A DNA stretch of 64,000 nucleotides from NCBI RefSeq assembly GCF_018129995.1, contig NZ_JAFCKS010000007.1:62001-126000 (forward strand). Direction: 5' to 3'. Source of the DNA: Bradyrhizobium sp. SZCCT0153 (GTDB lineage Bacteria; Pseudomonadota; Alphaproteobacteria; Rhizobiales; Xanthobacteraceae). Shown here piece after piece: positions 33,042 to 41,612 of the stretch; position 1 is the first letter of the stretch, and each line of letters opens with the position of its first letter. The notes below the pieces were generated by a model that ran no database searches, was not told the origin of the DNA, and saw only the letters and a list, made by a program, of their open reading frames with translations. Made by a program: the position numbers and the translations under genes.

Positions 33042-33874
33042 AAGACGAGGCCAAGGACATCGCGACCCAACCGACCGAGGCGCAAGCGGGCCCGGACGGC
33101 GAAGCTGCGACCAAGGCACTTGCGACCAAGATGCCCGCGAAGAAGAAGCGGGCGCGGAGCAGCAAGGCCAAGGCCACGGACGCGAACGCGGCGCTCGAGG
33201 CGCGCATCGGCCACAGCTTTGCCGATCCGAATCTCCTGATGCAGGCGATCACGCATGTCTCGGCCCTGAAGTCCGGGCGAAAGCGCGGCGACAGCTACCA
33301 GCGGCTGGAATTTCTCGGCGACCATGTGCTCGGGCTGGTCGTCTCCGACATGCTCTATCACGCCTTCCCGAACGCGGACGAAGGCGAGTTGTCCAAGCGA
33401 CTTGCCGAACTTGTGCGCAAGGAAAGCTGCGCCGACGTTGCCAAGTCGCTCGGTCTGCTCGACGACGTCAAGCTCGGTTCGGTCGGGCCCAGCGCCGATG
33501 CGCGCCTGCGCAAGAGCGTGCTCGGCGACATCTGCGAAGCCGTGATCGGCGCCGTCTTCCTCGATGGCGGCTACGAGGCGGCGTCCGAATTCGTCAAGCG
33601 CAATTGGACCGAGCGCATGCACAAGCCGCGCCGTCCCTTGCGCGATCCCAAGACCGTGCTGCAGGAATGGGCGCAGGGCAAGGGGCTGCCGACGCCGGTC
33701 TACCGCGAGGTCGAGCGCACCGGCCCGCATCACGATCCGCAATTCCGCGTCGCCGTCGACCTGCCGGGTCTCGCTCCGGCTGAAGGCATCGGCGGCAGCA
33801 AGCGCGCGGCAGAGAAGGTGGCAGCTTCGGTGATGATCGAACGCGAAGGCGTCGGCGGCAGCAATGACGGTTGA
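33038..33874 (+). CDS. rnc: Ribonuclease III
   Basis: A 278-residue dsRNA endonuclease. After a Lys/Ala-rich N-terminal extension of about 50 residues (KMPAKKKRARSSKAKATDAN) come the catalytic signature YQRLEFLGDHVLGLVV, then DICEAVIGAVFLDGGYEAA with the second acidic cluster, and a C-terminal dsRNA-binding domain ending GSKRAAEKVAASVMIEREG. I chose ATG at 33038, which overlaps the lepB stop; the basic extension is longer than in E. coli. Era follows with an 11-bp overlap. Confidence 0.95.
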   Translation: MKDEAKDIATQPTEAQAGPDGEAATKALATKMPAKKKRARSSKAKATDANAALEARIGHSFADPNLLMQAITHVSALKSGRKRGDSYQRLEFLGDHVLGLVVSDMLYHAFPNADEGELSKRLAELVRKESCADVAKSLGLLDDVKLGSVGPSADARLRKSVLGDICEAVIGAVFLDGGYEAASEFVKRNWTERMHKPRRPLRDPKTVLQEWAQGKGLPTPVYREVERTGPHHDPQFRVAVDLPGLAPAEGIGGSKRAAEKVAASVMIEREGVGGSNDG

Positions 33875-34790
33875 AGCAAGCGGCGAGGCGCCCACTGCGA
33901 CGCGCTGCGGCTTCGTCGCGCTGATCGGCGCGCCGAACGTCGGCAAATCCACGCTTGTCAACGCGCTTGTCGGGGCCAAGGTCACGATCGTCTCGCGCAA
34001 GGTGCAGACCACGCGCGCGCTGATCCGCGGCATCGTGATCGAGAACAACGCGCAGATCATCCTGGTCGACACGCCCGGCATCTTCCTGCCCAAGCGCCGG
34101 CTCGACCGCGCCATGGTCTCGACCGCCTGGAGCGGGGCCCATGACGCCGACCTCGTCTGCGTGCTGCTGGATGCCAAGGCCGGCATCGACGAGGAGGCCG
34201 AGGCGATCCTCACCAAGGCGGCGAGCGTCAAGCACGAGAAGATCCTGGTCATCAACAAGGTCGACCTGGTCCAGCGCGAAAAGCTGCTGGCGCTGGCGCA
34301 GGCCGCCAACGAGCGCATGCCGTTCGTGAAAACCTTCATGATTGCGGCGATCTCGGGCGACGGCGTCGACGATCTCAGGCATACGCTCGCCGAGATGGTG
34401 CCGCCGGGCCCGTTCCTCTACCCCGAGGACCAGATGTCGGACGCGCCGATGCGGCAGCTTGCGGCCGAGATCACGCGCGAAAAGATCTATCGCAAGCTGC
34501 ACCAGGAATTGCCCTACCAATCCACCGTCGAGACCGACAAGTGGGAGGAGCGCAAGGACAAATCGGTGCGCATCGAGCAGACGATCTTCGTCGAGCGCGA
34601 GAGCCAGCGCAAGATCGTGCTCGGCGCGGGCGGCGCCACCATCAAGTCGATCGGCGCGGACTCGCGCAAGGAGATCGGCGAGATCCTGGGCGTGCCGGTG
34701 CATCTGTTCCTGTTCGTCAAGGTCCGCGAGAACTGGGGCGACGATCCCGATCGCTACCGCGAGATGGGCCTGGAATTTCCCAAAGAATAA
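33864..34790 (+). CDS. era: GTPase Era
   Basis: A 308-residue GTPase for 30S assembly that binds the 16S rRNA 3' end. Its motifs are G1 LIGAPNVGKSTLVN, G3 ILVDTPGIF and G4 VINKVDLV, plus switch sequence KVQTTRALIRG. The C-terminal KH domain has ERESQRKIVLGAGGATIKSI. Its start overlaps rnc. The pairing of rnc and era is nearly universal and links rRNA cleavage with subunit maturation. Confidence 0.96.
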   Translation: MTVEASGEAPTATRCGFVALIGAPNVGKSTLVNALVGAKVTIVSRKVQTTRALIRGIVIENNAQIILVDTPGIFLPKRRLDRAMVSTAWSGAHDADLVCVLLDAKAGIDEEAEAILTKAASVKHEKILVINKVDLVQREKLLALAQAANERMPFVKTFMIAAISGDGVDDLRHTLAEMVPPGPFLYPEDQMSDAPMRQLAAEITREKIYRKLHQELPYQSTVETDKWEERKDKSVRIEQTIFVERESQRKIVLGAGGATIKSIGADSRKEIGEILGVPVHLFLFVKVRENWGDDPDRYREMGLEFPKE

Positions 34791-34811
34791 CCAAGAAAAG
34801 ATCGGTATCCG

Positions 34812-35192
34812 ATGAGCGTGCCCAGCAACGTCCGGCGCTTTGAAGCGTTGCTCTATGCATCGTTGATGCTGGATGCCTTGTCGGTGGCGGTGCAGGACCG
34901 CACGCCCAATGCCGAGATGACCGAGCAGATGATCATGACGTCGACGCTGCTCGCCGGGGGCATGATCCTGCTGCTGGTCTATTTCGTCTGGCTGGCCGCG
35001 CGCTGGCGCAAGAACTGGCCGCGCTGGGTGCTGGCGGCAGCGCTCGTGCTGTCGGTGATCTCGCTCGGCCAGATCATCGGCGAGAAGGGCATGGAGCTCG
35101 ACAGCGCCATCGAGATCGTTTCCTGCGTGCTGACGGCGATGGGCCTGTATTTCTCGTTCCGCGGCGACGCGCAGGGCTGGTTCAACGCGTGA
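34812..35192 (+). CDS. Membrane protein of unknown function between era and recO
   Basis: A 126-residue protein with probably four membrane segments (about 12-27, 42-62, 70-88 and 95-115). The charged loops are short (RTPNAEMTEQ; AARWRKNWPRW). It lies 21 bp after era on the same strand, so it is likely in the operon. I recognise it only as a hypothetical protein type found here in Bradyrhizobium; nothing in it points to an activity. Confidence 0.7.
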   Translation: MSVPSNVRRFEALLYASLMLDALSVAVQDRTPNAEMTEQMIMTSTLLAGGMILLLVYFVWLAARWRKNWPRWVLAAALVLSVISLGQIIGEKGMELDSAIEIVSCVLTAMGLYFSFRGDAQGWFNA

Positions 35193-35207
35193 GCGTCCGC
35201 GCGGTGC

Positions 35208-35310
35208 CTTAGGATGGGCAAAAGCGCGCACTCGCGCGCCGTGCCCACCGCAACTGCCAGCGCGCCGTTCGGATCAAAATTGGTGGGCACGCTTCGCTTT
35301 GCCCACCCTA
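35208..35310. repeat. Dispersed GGGTGGGC-type inverted repeat
   Basis: Between the membrane protein gene and recO, TAGGATGGGCAAAAGCGCGC and its imperfect complement GCTTTGCCCACCCTA (35296-35310) bracket GTGCCCACC/GGTGGGCAC arms (35242-35250 and 35282-35290). From memory, TAGGGTGGGCAAAGCG is a widespread dispersed repeat in Bradyrhizobium. A fragment of the same motif (TGCGCCCACCCTACAATTAC) lies at 54894-54913, beside hemB. Confidence 0.7.
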
Positions 35311-35341
35311 CGGACGCGTGAAATGCGGTAGAATCCACCCC

Positions 35342-36094
35342 ATGGAATGGACCGACGAAGGCATCGTGCTGGGCGTGCGGCGGCATGGCGAGTCCAGCGC
35401 CATCGTCGAGCTGCTGACCCGCGCGCATGGCCGGCATCTCGGTCTCGTCCGCGGTGGCGCCGGCTCGCGGATGCGGCCGCTGCTGCAGCCCGGCAACAGC
35501 GTCAGCGTGGTGTGGCGGGCGCGGCTCGACGAGCATCTCGGGACCTATGCCATCGAGGGCCTCAAGCTGCGCGCGGCGGCGCTGCTGGGATCGTCCCACG
35601 GCGTCTACGGCATCACTCATCTGGCCTCGATCGCGCGGCTGCTCCCGGAGCGCGATCCGCACGGGGAGATATTTGCGCTGCTCGAACATTCGCTCGACGA
35701 TTTCGACGACATCGGCAGCGCGGCCGTCCACGTGATCCATTTCGAGCTGGCGATGCTCGCCGAGCTCGGCTTCGGGCTGGCGCTGGAGAACTGTGCGGTG
35801 ACCGGGGAGACCACGGACCTGATCTACGTCTCGCCCAAATCCGGCGGCGCGGTGTCGCGCGGCGCCGGCGAGCCATGGCGCGACCGGCTGTTGCGGCTGC
35901 CGCCGTTCCTGCGCCAGGGCGAGATGCAGAGTGACCTCACTGACGAGGATCTCCAGGACGGCTTTCGACTGACCGGCCTGTTCCTGCTGCGCCACGTGCT
36001 GGAGCCGCGCGGGCAAGGCCATTCCGACGCCCGGGCCGGCTTCATCAACGCGCTGACGCGGCAGCAGGCGAAGGCGGCCATTCCGGCGCCATGA
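35342..36094 (+). CDS. recO: DNA repair protein RecO
   Basis: A 250-residue recombination mediator that loads RecA with RecR. The N-terminal OB fold begins MEWTDEGIVLGVRRHGESSA and continues TRAHGRHLGLVRGGAGSR. The helical C-terminal domain has HFELAMLAELGFGLALENC. I chose ATG at 35342, matching the family start. The zinc-finger Cys set of some RecO proteins is not complete (one CAVTG remains), which is usual in this group. It ends the lepB cluster. Confidence 0.92.
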   Translation: MEWTDEGIVLGVRRHGESSAIVELLTRAHGRHLGLVRGGAGSRMRPLLQPGNSVSVVWRARLDEHLGTYAIEGLKLRAAALLGSSHGVYGITHLASIARLLPERDPHGEIFALLEHSLDDFDDIGSAAVHVIHFELAMLAELGFGLALENCAVTGETTDLIYVSPKSGGAVSRGAGEPWRDRLLRLPPFLRQGEMQSDLTDEDLQDGFRLTGLFLLRHVLEPRGQGHSDARAGFINALTRQQAKAAIPAP

Positions 36095-36195
36095 GCCTGT
36101 CGCAGTTCTGCATTGTCGCAATAGGCCAGCCCGCCGTGGAACGAAATCGGGTTTCCCTGACTTGCCTTTTGGGGTTCCAACCCGGGGATAACCTG

Positions 36196-36480
36196 ATGCT
36201 GATCAAGGGACTTATCGTATCGGCAGCGCTTGTCGCGCTGGCGCCGGAAGCGCTCGCTGGCGAGCAGCCGGGCGTGTTTCGTCGCGCCTCCTGCACCGTC
36301 GTCAGATTCTATGTGGCCAAATATTCCGCTGCAGCAGCAGAGGCATGGGCGCGATCCAAGGGGGCAACCGAGGCCGAGATCGAGACCGCCCGGCGTTGCG
36401 TGACCAATGCCCCGGCCACCACGCAGGCCAAAAACGCGCAACCCACCCAGACTTTCACCGCCGGCTGGGCCGGCCAGTAG
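36196..36480 (+). CDS. Small secreted protein of unknown function
   Basis: A 94-residue protein. MLIKGLIVSAALVALAPEAL is a signal peptide ending ALA-G, and the mature protein has two Cys (RASCTVVRF and ARRCVTNAP) that may form a disulfide. The middle, EAWARSKGATEAEIETA, is helical. I chose ATG at 36196 because the signal peptide starts there; GGGGATAA lies upstream. It sits between recO and parC on the same strand. I recall similar small exported proteins in Bradyrhizobium, without a function. Confidence 0.65.
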   Translation: MLIKGLIVSAALVALAPEALAGEQPGVFRRASCTVVRFYVAKYSAAAAEAWARSKGATEAEIETARRCVTNAPATTQAKNAQPTQTFTAGWAGQ

Positions 36481-36541
36481 GCCGCCCACCGGGAACCAAT
36501 CGATCCTTGCCCGATTCGCTTCCACGGTTTAACCGGGCGGC

Positions 36542-38800
36542 ATGGGAAAACGATTGATTCCGCCGGAAGACCCGGCCGAAATTCACGATGTGCCGCTGCG
36601 TGAGGCGCTGGAAGAGCGCTATCTTGCTTACGCGCTGTCCACCATCATGCACCGCGCGCTGCCCGACGCGCGCGACGGCCTCAAGCCGGTGCACCGGCGC
36701 ATCCTCTACGGCATGCGTCTGCTTAGGCTCGACCCCGGCACGGCCTTCAAGAAGTCCGCCAAGATCGTCGGCGACGTGATGGGCTCGTTCCATCCGCATG
36801 GCGACCAGGCGATCTACGACGCCATGGTGCGCCTCGCGCAGGATTTCTCCTCGCGCTATCCGCTGGTCGACGGCCAGGGCAATTTCGGCAATATCGACGG
36901 CGATAATCCCGCCGCCTACCGCTACACCGAAGCGCGCATGACCGATGTCGCGCGGCTTCTGCTCGACGGCATCGACGAGGACGGTGTCGAGTTCCGTCCC
37001 AATTACGATGGCCAGTCCAAGGAGCCGGTGGTTCTGCCGGGCGGCTTCCCGAACCTGCTCGCCAACGGTGCGCAGGGCATCGCGGTCGGCATGGCGACCT
37101 CGATCCCGCCGCACAACGCCGCCGAGCTCTGTGACGCCGCACTGCATCTGATCGAGAAGCCCGACGCCAAATCCAGGGCGTTGTTGAAGTGGGTCAAGGG
37201 TCCGGATTTCCCGACCGGCGGCATCATCGTCGATTCCAAGCAGGCGATCGCCGAAGCCTACACCACCGGCCGCGGCTCGTTCCGAGTCCGCGCCAGATGG
37301 GAGCAGGAGGAGGGCGCCCGCAGCACCTGGGTCGTCGTCGTCACCGAGATCCCCTTTCTGGTGCAGAAGTCGCGCCTGGTCGAGAAGATCGCCGAGTTGC
37401 TGGACCAGAAGAAGCTGCCGCTGGTCGGCGATGTCAGGGACGAGTCGGCCGAAGACGTCCGTCTCGTGATCGAGCCGAAGTCGAAGAACGTCGATCCTGC
37501 CCTGATGATGGAATCGTTGTTCCGGTTGACCGAGCTCGAAAACAAGATTCCGCTGAACCTCAACGTGCTGCTGAAGGGCCGCGTGCCCAAGGTGGTGGGA
37601 CTCGCGGAGTGCCTGCGTGAATGGCTCGACCATCTGCGCGACGTGCTGATCCGCCGCACCAATTATCGCAAGGCGCAGATCGAGCACCGGCTGGAAGTTC
37701 TCGGCGGCCTTCTGATCGCCTATCTGAACCTCGACGAGGTGATCAGGATCATCCGCACCGTGGACGAGCCGAAGCCGGCGCTGATCAAGGCGTTCAAGCT
37801 CACCGACGTGCAGGCCGAAGCCATCCTCAACATGCGGCTGCGTAGCTTGCGCAAGCTGGAAGAGATGGAGATCCGCACCGAGGACAAGAACCTCCGCAAC
37901 GAGCTGAAGGGCATCAACGCAATCCTGGCGTCCGAGCCCGAGCAGTGGAAGAAGGTCAGCGAGCAGGTCGGCAAGGTCCGCGACATGTTCGGGCCGAAGA
38001 CGCCGCTCGGCAAGCGCCGGACCACCTTCGCGGACGCGCCCGAGCACGATCTCGCCGCGATCGAGGAGGCCTTCGTCGAGCGCGAGCCGGTGACGGTCGT
38101 CGTCTCCGACAAGGGCTGGATCCGCACCATGAAGGGCCATGTCGAGGATCTCTCGGGCCTTGCCTTCAAGCAGGACGACAAGCTCGGCTTTGCCTTCTTC
38201 GCCGAGACCACCTCGAAGCTGCTGCTGTTCGCCACCAACGGCAAGTTCTACTCGCTCGACGTCGCGAAGCTGCCGGGCGGACGCGGTCACGGTGAGCCGA
38301 TCCGCCTGTTCATCGACATGGAGCAGGAGGCGGCGCCCGTCGCGCTGTTCGTCAACAAGGGCGGCCGCAAATTCCTGGTCGCGAGCCACGAGGGCCAGGG
38401 CTTCGTCGTCAACGAGGACGATTGCGTCGGCACCACCAAGAAGGGCAAGCAGGTCCTCAACGTGGACATGCCGAACGAGGCGCGCACGGTCACCGAGGTG
38501 CTCGGCGACACCGTCGCGGTCATCGGCGAGAATCGCAAGATGCTGGTCTTCCCCCTCGACCAGGTGCCGGAGATGGCCCGCGGCCGCGGCGTCCGCCTGC
38601 AGAAGTACAAGGACGGCGGCCTGTCGGACGTTGCCGTGTTCGAGGCCAAGGCTGGCCTGACCTGGAAGGACTCCGCGGGCCGCGAATTCTCGGCGACCAT
38701 GAAGGAGCTGGCCGAGTGGCAAGGCACCCGCGCCGACGCCGGCCGCTTGCCGCCCAAGGGATTCCCGAAGTCGAACAAGTTCGGCCGGGTGATCGGGTAG
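36542..38800 (+). CDS. parC: DNA topoisomerase IV subunit A
   Basis: A 752-residue type IIA topoisomerase subunit that decatenates chromosomes with ParE. RDGLKPVHRRILYGM, then SFHPHGDQAIYDAMVRLAQD (quinolone pocket) and AAYRYTEARMT give catalytic Tyr128. The C-terminal beta-pinwheel has the shortened ParC pattern (GFAFFAETTSKLL, GGRGHGEPIRLF, GQGFVVNEDD), which distinguishes it from GyrA. Position 89, equivalent to the quinolone-sensitivity Ser, is Gln. The gene starts 61 bp after the small secreted-protein gene. Confidence 0.94.
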   Translation: MGKRLIPPEDPAEIHDVPLREALEERYLAYALSTIMHRALPDARDGLKPVHRRILYGMRLLRLDPGTAFKKSAKIVGDVMGSFHPHGDQAIYDAMVRLAQDFSSRYPLVDGQGNFGNIDGDNPAAYRYTEARMTDVARLLLDGIDEDGVEFRPNYDGQSKEPVVLPGGFPNLLANGAQGIAVGMATSIPPHNAAELCDAALHLIEKPDAKSRALLKWVKGPDFPTGGIIVDSKQAIAEAYTTGRGSFRVRARWEQEEGARSTWVVVVTEIPFLVQKSRLVEKIAELLDQKKLPLVGDVRDESAEDVRLVIEPKSKNVDPALMMESLFRLTELENKIPLNLNVLLKGRVPKVVGLAECLREWLDHLRDVLIRRTNYRKAQIEHRLEVLGGLLIAYLNLDEVIRIIRTVDEPKPALIKAFKLTDVQAEAILNMRLRSLRKLEEMEIRTEDKNLRNELKGINAILASEPEQWKKVSEQVGKVRDMFGPKTPLGKRRTTFADAPEHDLAAIEEAFVEREPVTVVVSDKGWIRTMKGHVEDLSGLAFKQDDKLGFAFFAETTSKLLLFATNGKFYSLDVAKLPGGRGHGEPIRLFIDMEQEAAPVALFVNKGGRKFLVASHEGQGFVVNEDDCVGTTKKGKQVLNVDMPNEARTVTEVLGDTVAVIGENRKMLVFPLDQVPEMARGRGVRLQKYKDGGLSDVAVFEAKAGLTWKDSAGREFSATMKELAEWQGTRADAGRLPPKGFPKSNKFGRVIG

Positions 38801-38953
38801 GGGCGGCCGTGACGTTGTGGAAGCAGCGTGCAACTGCCTCCACAACGCAATGACGCGAGGCGAGAGCGTCGCTCTCCAATTTGCATTCCGCCACCTTGCG
38901 CGGTCTGATACCGTCCGCCATCCCGGTTTTCTGGAACGTCGAGAAGTAACGCG

Positions 38954-40498
38954 ATGTACGATGTCATTGTTGTCGGCGGCGGCTCCGCCGGCGCCGCTGT
39001 TGCGGCGCGGCTCTCGGAAGATTCCGCAAGGCGTGTCCTGCTGCTCGAAGCGGGCCTTGACTGGCGTGCCGACGAGGCGCCCTGGGAGGTCAGGACGCCG
39101 AATCCGATCCCGATCATCCACAAGCGCGAATACCAGGAGAAGTGGCAGTGGCCTGATCTTCTGACGCGCCGCGTGGCCGGGCAGGAGCCGCGCTTCTACT
39201 GGCGCGGCAAGGGTCTCGGCGGCTCGTCGATGATGAACGGCCAGATCGCGATCCGCGGCGTCGCCGACGCGTTCGACGAATGGGCTGCCAATGGCTGCAC
39301 CGGCTGGTCGGCCAGGGAAGTGATGCCGCTATTCTCGGTGATCGAGGACGATTTTGAGTTCGGCGACGCTGCCGGCCATGGCCGCGGCGGCCCGCTGCCA
39401 GTTTACCGCGCGCCGCCTGAGAAGTGGGGCCCGATCGATCGGGGCTTGCGCGATGCCGCACTGGCGAGCGGCTATCCCTGGTGCGACGACCTCAACGGTC
39501 CTGATGGCGAGGGGGTGGCGTGCTATCCCATCAACAGCCGAGACAGCCGCCGCATCACGACCAATGAGGGGTATCTGGAGCCCGCGCGCGGGCGCGCCAA
39601 TCTGGAGATCCGCGGGCGCGCGCTGGTCGATCGCGTGCTGATCAGCGACGGCCGGGCGACCGGCCTTCGTGTTCACGTCGAGGGCCAGGGCACGAGCGAG
39701 ATCAGCGCGCGCCAGATCGTGCTGTGCGCCGGTGCCATCCACAGCCCCGCTATCCTGCTGCGCTCGGGCATTGGACCGGCCGACGAGTTGAAGGCGATGG
39801 GGATCGCGGTCGAGCGCGACCTGCCGGTCGGCCGCCATTTCTTCGACCATCCGCTGTTTCGCGCCACGATCCAACTCCACGAAAATCTGCGGCCCACCGA
39901 TCCCGACACCCGCCACACCAATTGCTGCGTGACCTATTCGTCGGGCCTCGCCGACGGCGGCAAGCGCGACATGATCCTGATCGCCTTCAATCACCGCGGC
40001 ATCGGCGTGCCCGGAGCGATCGGCGCGGGTCTGTTCAATGCATATTCGCGTGGAACGCTAAAATTGGCCTCGGCCGATCCGACGATCGATCCTGTTGTCG
40101 AGGAAAACATGCTGGCCGATCCCCGCGACATGCTGCGCATGATGGATGCAGTGAAGCGCCTGGCCGTGATCACCTCCCAGCCGGCGCTTTCAGGCATCGC
40201 CGACTGGATCCGGCTCACCGACACCGAACTGACATTGCCGCAGGCTGCAGCGTTGCCGGACCACGAGCTCGACGCGCTGCTGCGCCGCGAGACCGGCGAC
40301 ATCCAGCATGCCGCCGGCAGCTGTCGGATGAGCGGCGTCAACGACGCCAACGGCGTGGTCAACCCGGATGGCACCGTGAAGGGAATCTCCGGCCTGCGTG
40401 TCGCCGACGCCTCGATCATGCCGTCGGATTGCCGCGCCAACACCCACTTCACGACGGTGGTGATCGGCGAGGCGATCGCGCGGATGATGATGCGGTAG
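38954..40498 (+). CDS. GMC family FAD-dependent oxidoreductase (choline/alcohol dehydrogenase-like)
   Basis: A 514-residue flavoenzyme. VIVVGGGSAGAAVAARLSED is the FAD ADP-binding fold, RGKGLGGSSMMNGQIAIRG the first GMC signature, VLCAGAIHSPAILLRSGIGP the second, and IQHAAGSCRM with TVVIGEAIARM the C-terminal substrate and FAD region containing the active-site His. It oxidises an alcohol or polyol to an aldehyde; substrate range in the family is wide (choline, PEG, aryl alcohols). It stands alone between two repeat-containing gaps. The product's physiological role is unknown. Confidence 0.88.
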   Translation: MYDVIVVGGGSAGAAVAARLSEDSARRVLLLEAGLDWRADEAPWEVRTPNPIPIIHKREYQEKWQWPDLLTRRVAGQEPRFYWRGKGLGGSSMMNGQIAIRGVADAFDEWAANGCTGWSAREVMPLFSVIEDDFEFGDAAGHGRGGPLPVYRAPPEKWGPIDRGLRDAALASGYPWCDDLNGPDGEGVACYPINSRDSRRITTNEGYLEPARGRANLEIRGRALVDRVLISDGRATGLRVHVEGQGTSEISARQIVLCAGAIHSPAILLRSGIGPADELKAMGIAVERDLPVGRHFFDHPLFRATIQLHENLRPTDPDTRHTNCCVTYSSGLADGGKRDMILIAFNHRGIGVPGAIGAGLFNAYSRGTLKLASADPTIDPVVEENMLADPRDMLRMMDAVKRLAVITSQPALSGIADWIRLTDTELTLPQAAALPDHELDALLRRETGDIQHAAGSCRMSGVNDANGVVNPDGTVKGISGLRVADASIMPSDCRANTHFTTVVIGEAIARMMMR

Positions 40499-41612
40499 AG
40501 CTACTGCGCCAAAACCCACTCGTTACCATCATCCTGAGGCGCGCCCTAAGGATGATGGCATGATGCTCGCAATGACGGAGCAAGCGCCGAGGCATCGCTC
40601 TCCAATTCACATGTCAAGCAGCAGACACGCCGTCGCTTTCTCGCGGCATGTTGTGCCCGAGGTTTACGGTCAGTTTCGCGCCATCTTCAAGGAAAGGGCG
40701 CAGGGAAGGTCGGGCGCCGGCTGGCACCCGCAGGTCCGTGCGCCATAGAAATGCACACGGGGTGGACCACAGGTCTCGCCGGATCGCCCGGCCTTCCCTG
40801 TGCGAAATGGTTTTAACGGTGTCCTTCGTGCTCTCCCCGGGGAGCGATGCACTATTGCCCCTGTCGCGCTTGCGGATGGCTGATGCACGTGCCCGGTCGG
40901 GCCGCCACATCACCGCAAGGCTTGACGCACAGACCCCGGGCGTCAGGACCACACGACTTCTCCGTCCGCGCGCGTCTTCGCTGGGACTTCGAAGGCTGGC
41001 GTGTGCTCGCCGTCGAAGCCATTCCAAGACGCTTGTCAACGTCGTGTCGTACGCGCGAAGGCGATTGCTCACGGCCGAAGCCGCCCTGTAACGCCGATCG
41101 CGCCCGACGCCGTCGCGTCCATCGCTGCCCGGCCCGCGGTTCGTGACGATCGCGATCCGCCCCTTGTCTCGGGCCAGGGTGGTTCGCTTGTACGATAATT
41201 CCGAAATTCGGTAAAGTGGAATATTTTCGCAGATGGAGATTGACAGGAGAAGTGATCCAAATGTCCCGGTGTTTTGCCAGACGGACAATGGTCGACGGCG
41301 AGACCTAGGTGACGAACGTCTGCGTTGCGGGCGCGTACTCAGAAATGGCGGCTACTGACGGCAAAGCGGAAGTCGCCCCCGCTTAGTCATCACCGAGGGC
41401 TCATGACCCGAAGCTGGCGTTCTGGCCCGTTCGAGACATGCAGGTCCGATCTGACGAGGTCGCTTCATTCGGTCAGACCGGAAGTCATCACATCGGGGAC
41501 AAGCCGACGAGACTGACCCTACCCGAACCGAGCGACTCTTGCCCATCGGCCTTGTGTTCGGTGGCAACATTTGCAAGCCTAGCTGTCGACCTTAAGCCGG
41601 CTGTTTTTTTGT
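40499..41612. other. 1.1-kb non-coding region before the sensor kinase gene
   Basis: No functional gene was recognised. It begins with a short palindrome (CATCATCCTGAGGCGC...AAGGATGATGG at 40526-40558), continues with the long dispersed repeat annotated separately, and ends with a 300-base stretch that includes AAGCCGGCTGTTTTTTT right before the kinase start. Frames open on both strands (for example 40648-41091) are Arg-rich and consist of repeat sequence. Confidence 0.5.
40565..41290. repeat. Long (about 0.7 kb) dispersed non-coding repeat, probably decayed
   Basis: The stretch from GCAATGACGGAG through CGGCATGTTGTGCCCGAGGT, GGCGCAGGGAAGGTCGGG, GGTCTCGCCGGATCGCCCGG and GTGCTCTCCCCGG to CGTCAGGACCACACGACTTC matches my memory of a large repeat copied many times in Bradyrhizobium intergenic DNA. 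Its conceptual peptide ASGPHDF.VR...RDDR.PPL turns up as spurious 'hypothetical proteins'. It has no transposase and no clean terminal repeats. A short relative of its left end (GAGAGCGTCGCTCTCCAATT) lies at 38861-38880. Boundaries are approximate. Confidence 0.6.

Noticed and set aside
36455..39121. An 888-codon open frame antisense to parC
   Set aside because: Long antisense frames are common at this GC content; the sense strand has all ParC motifs.
40648..41091. 147-codon frame in the dispersed repeat region
   Set aside because: It follows the repeat's sequence, which yields open frames in several phases; no start signal.
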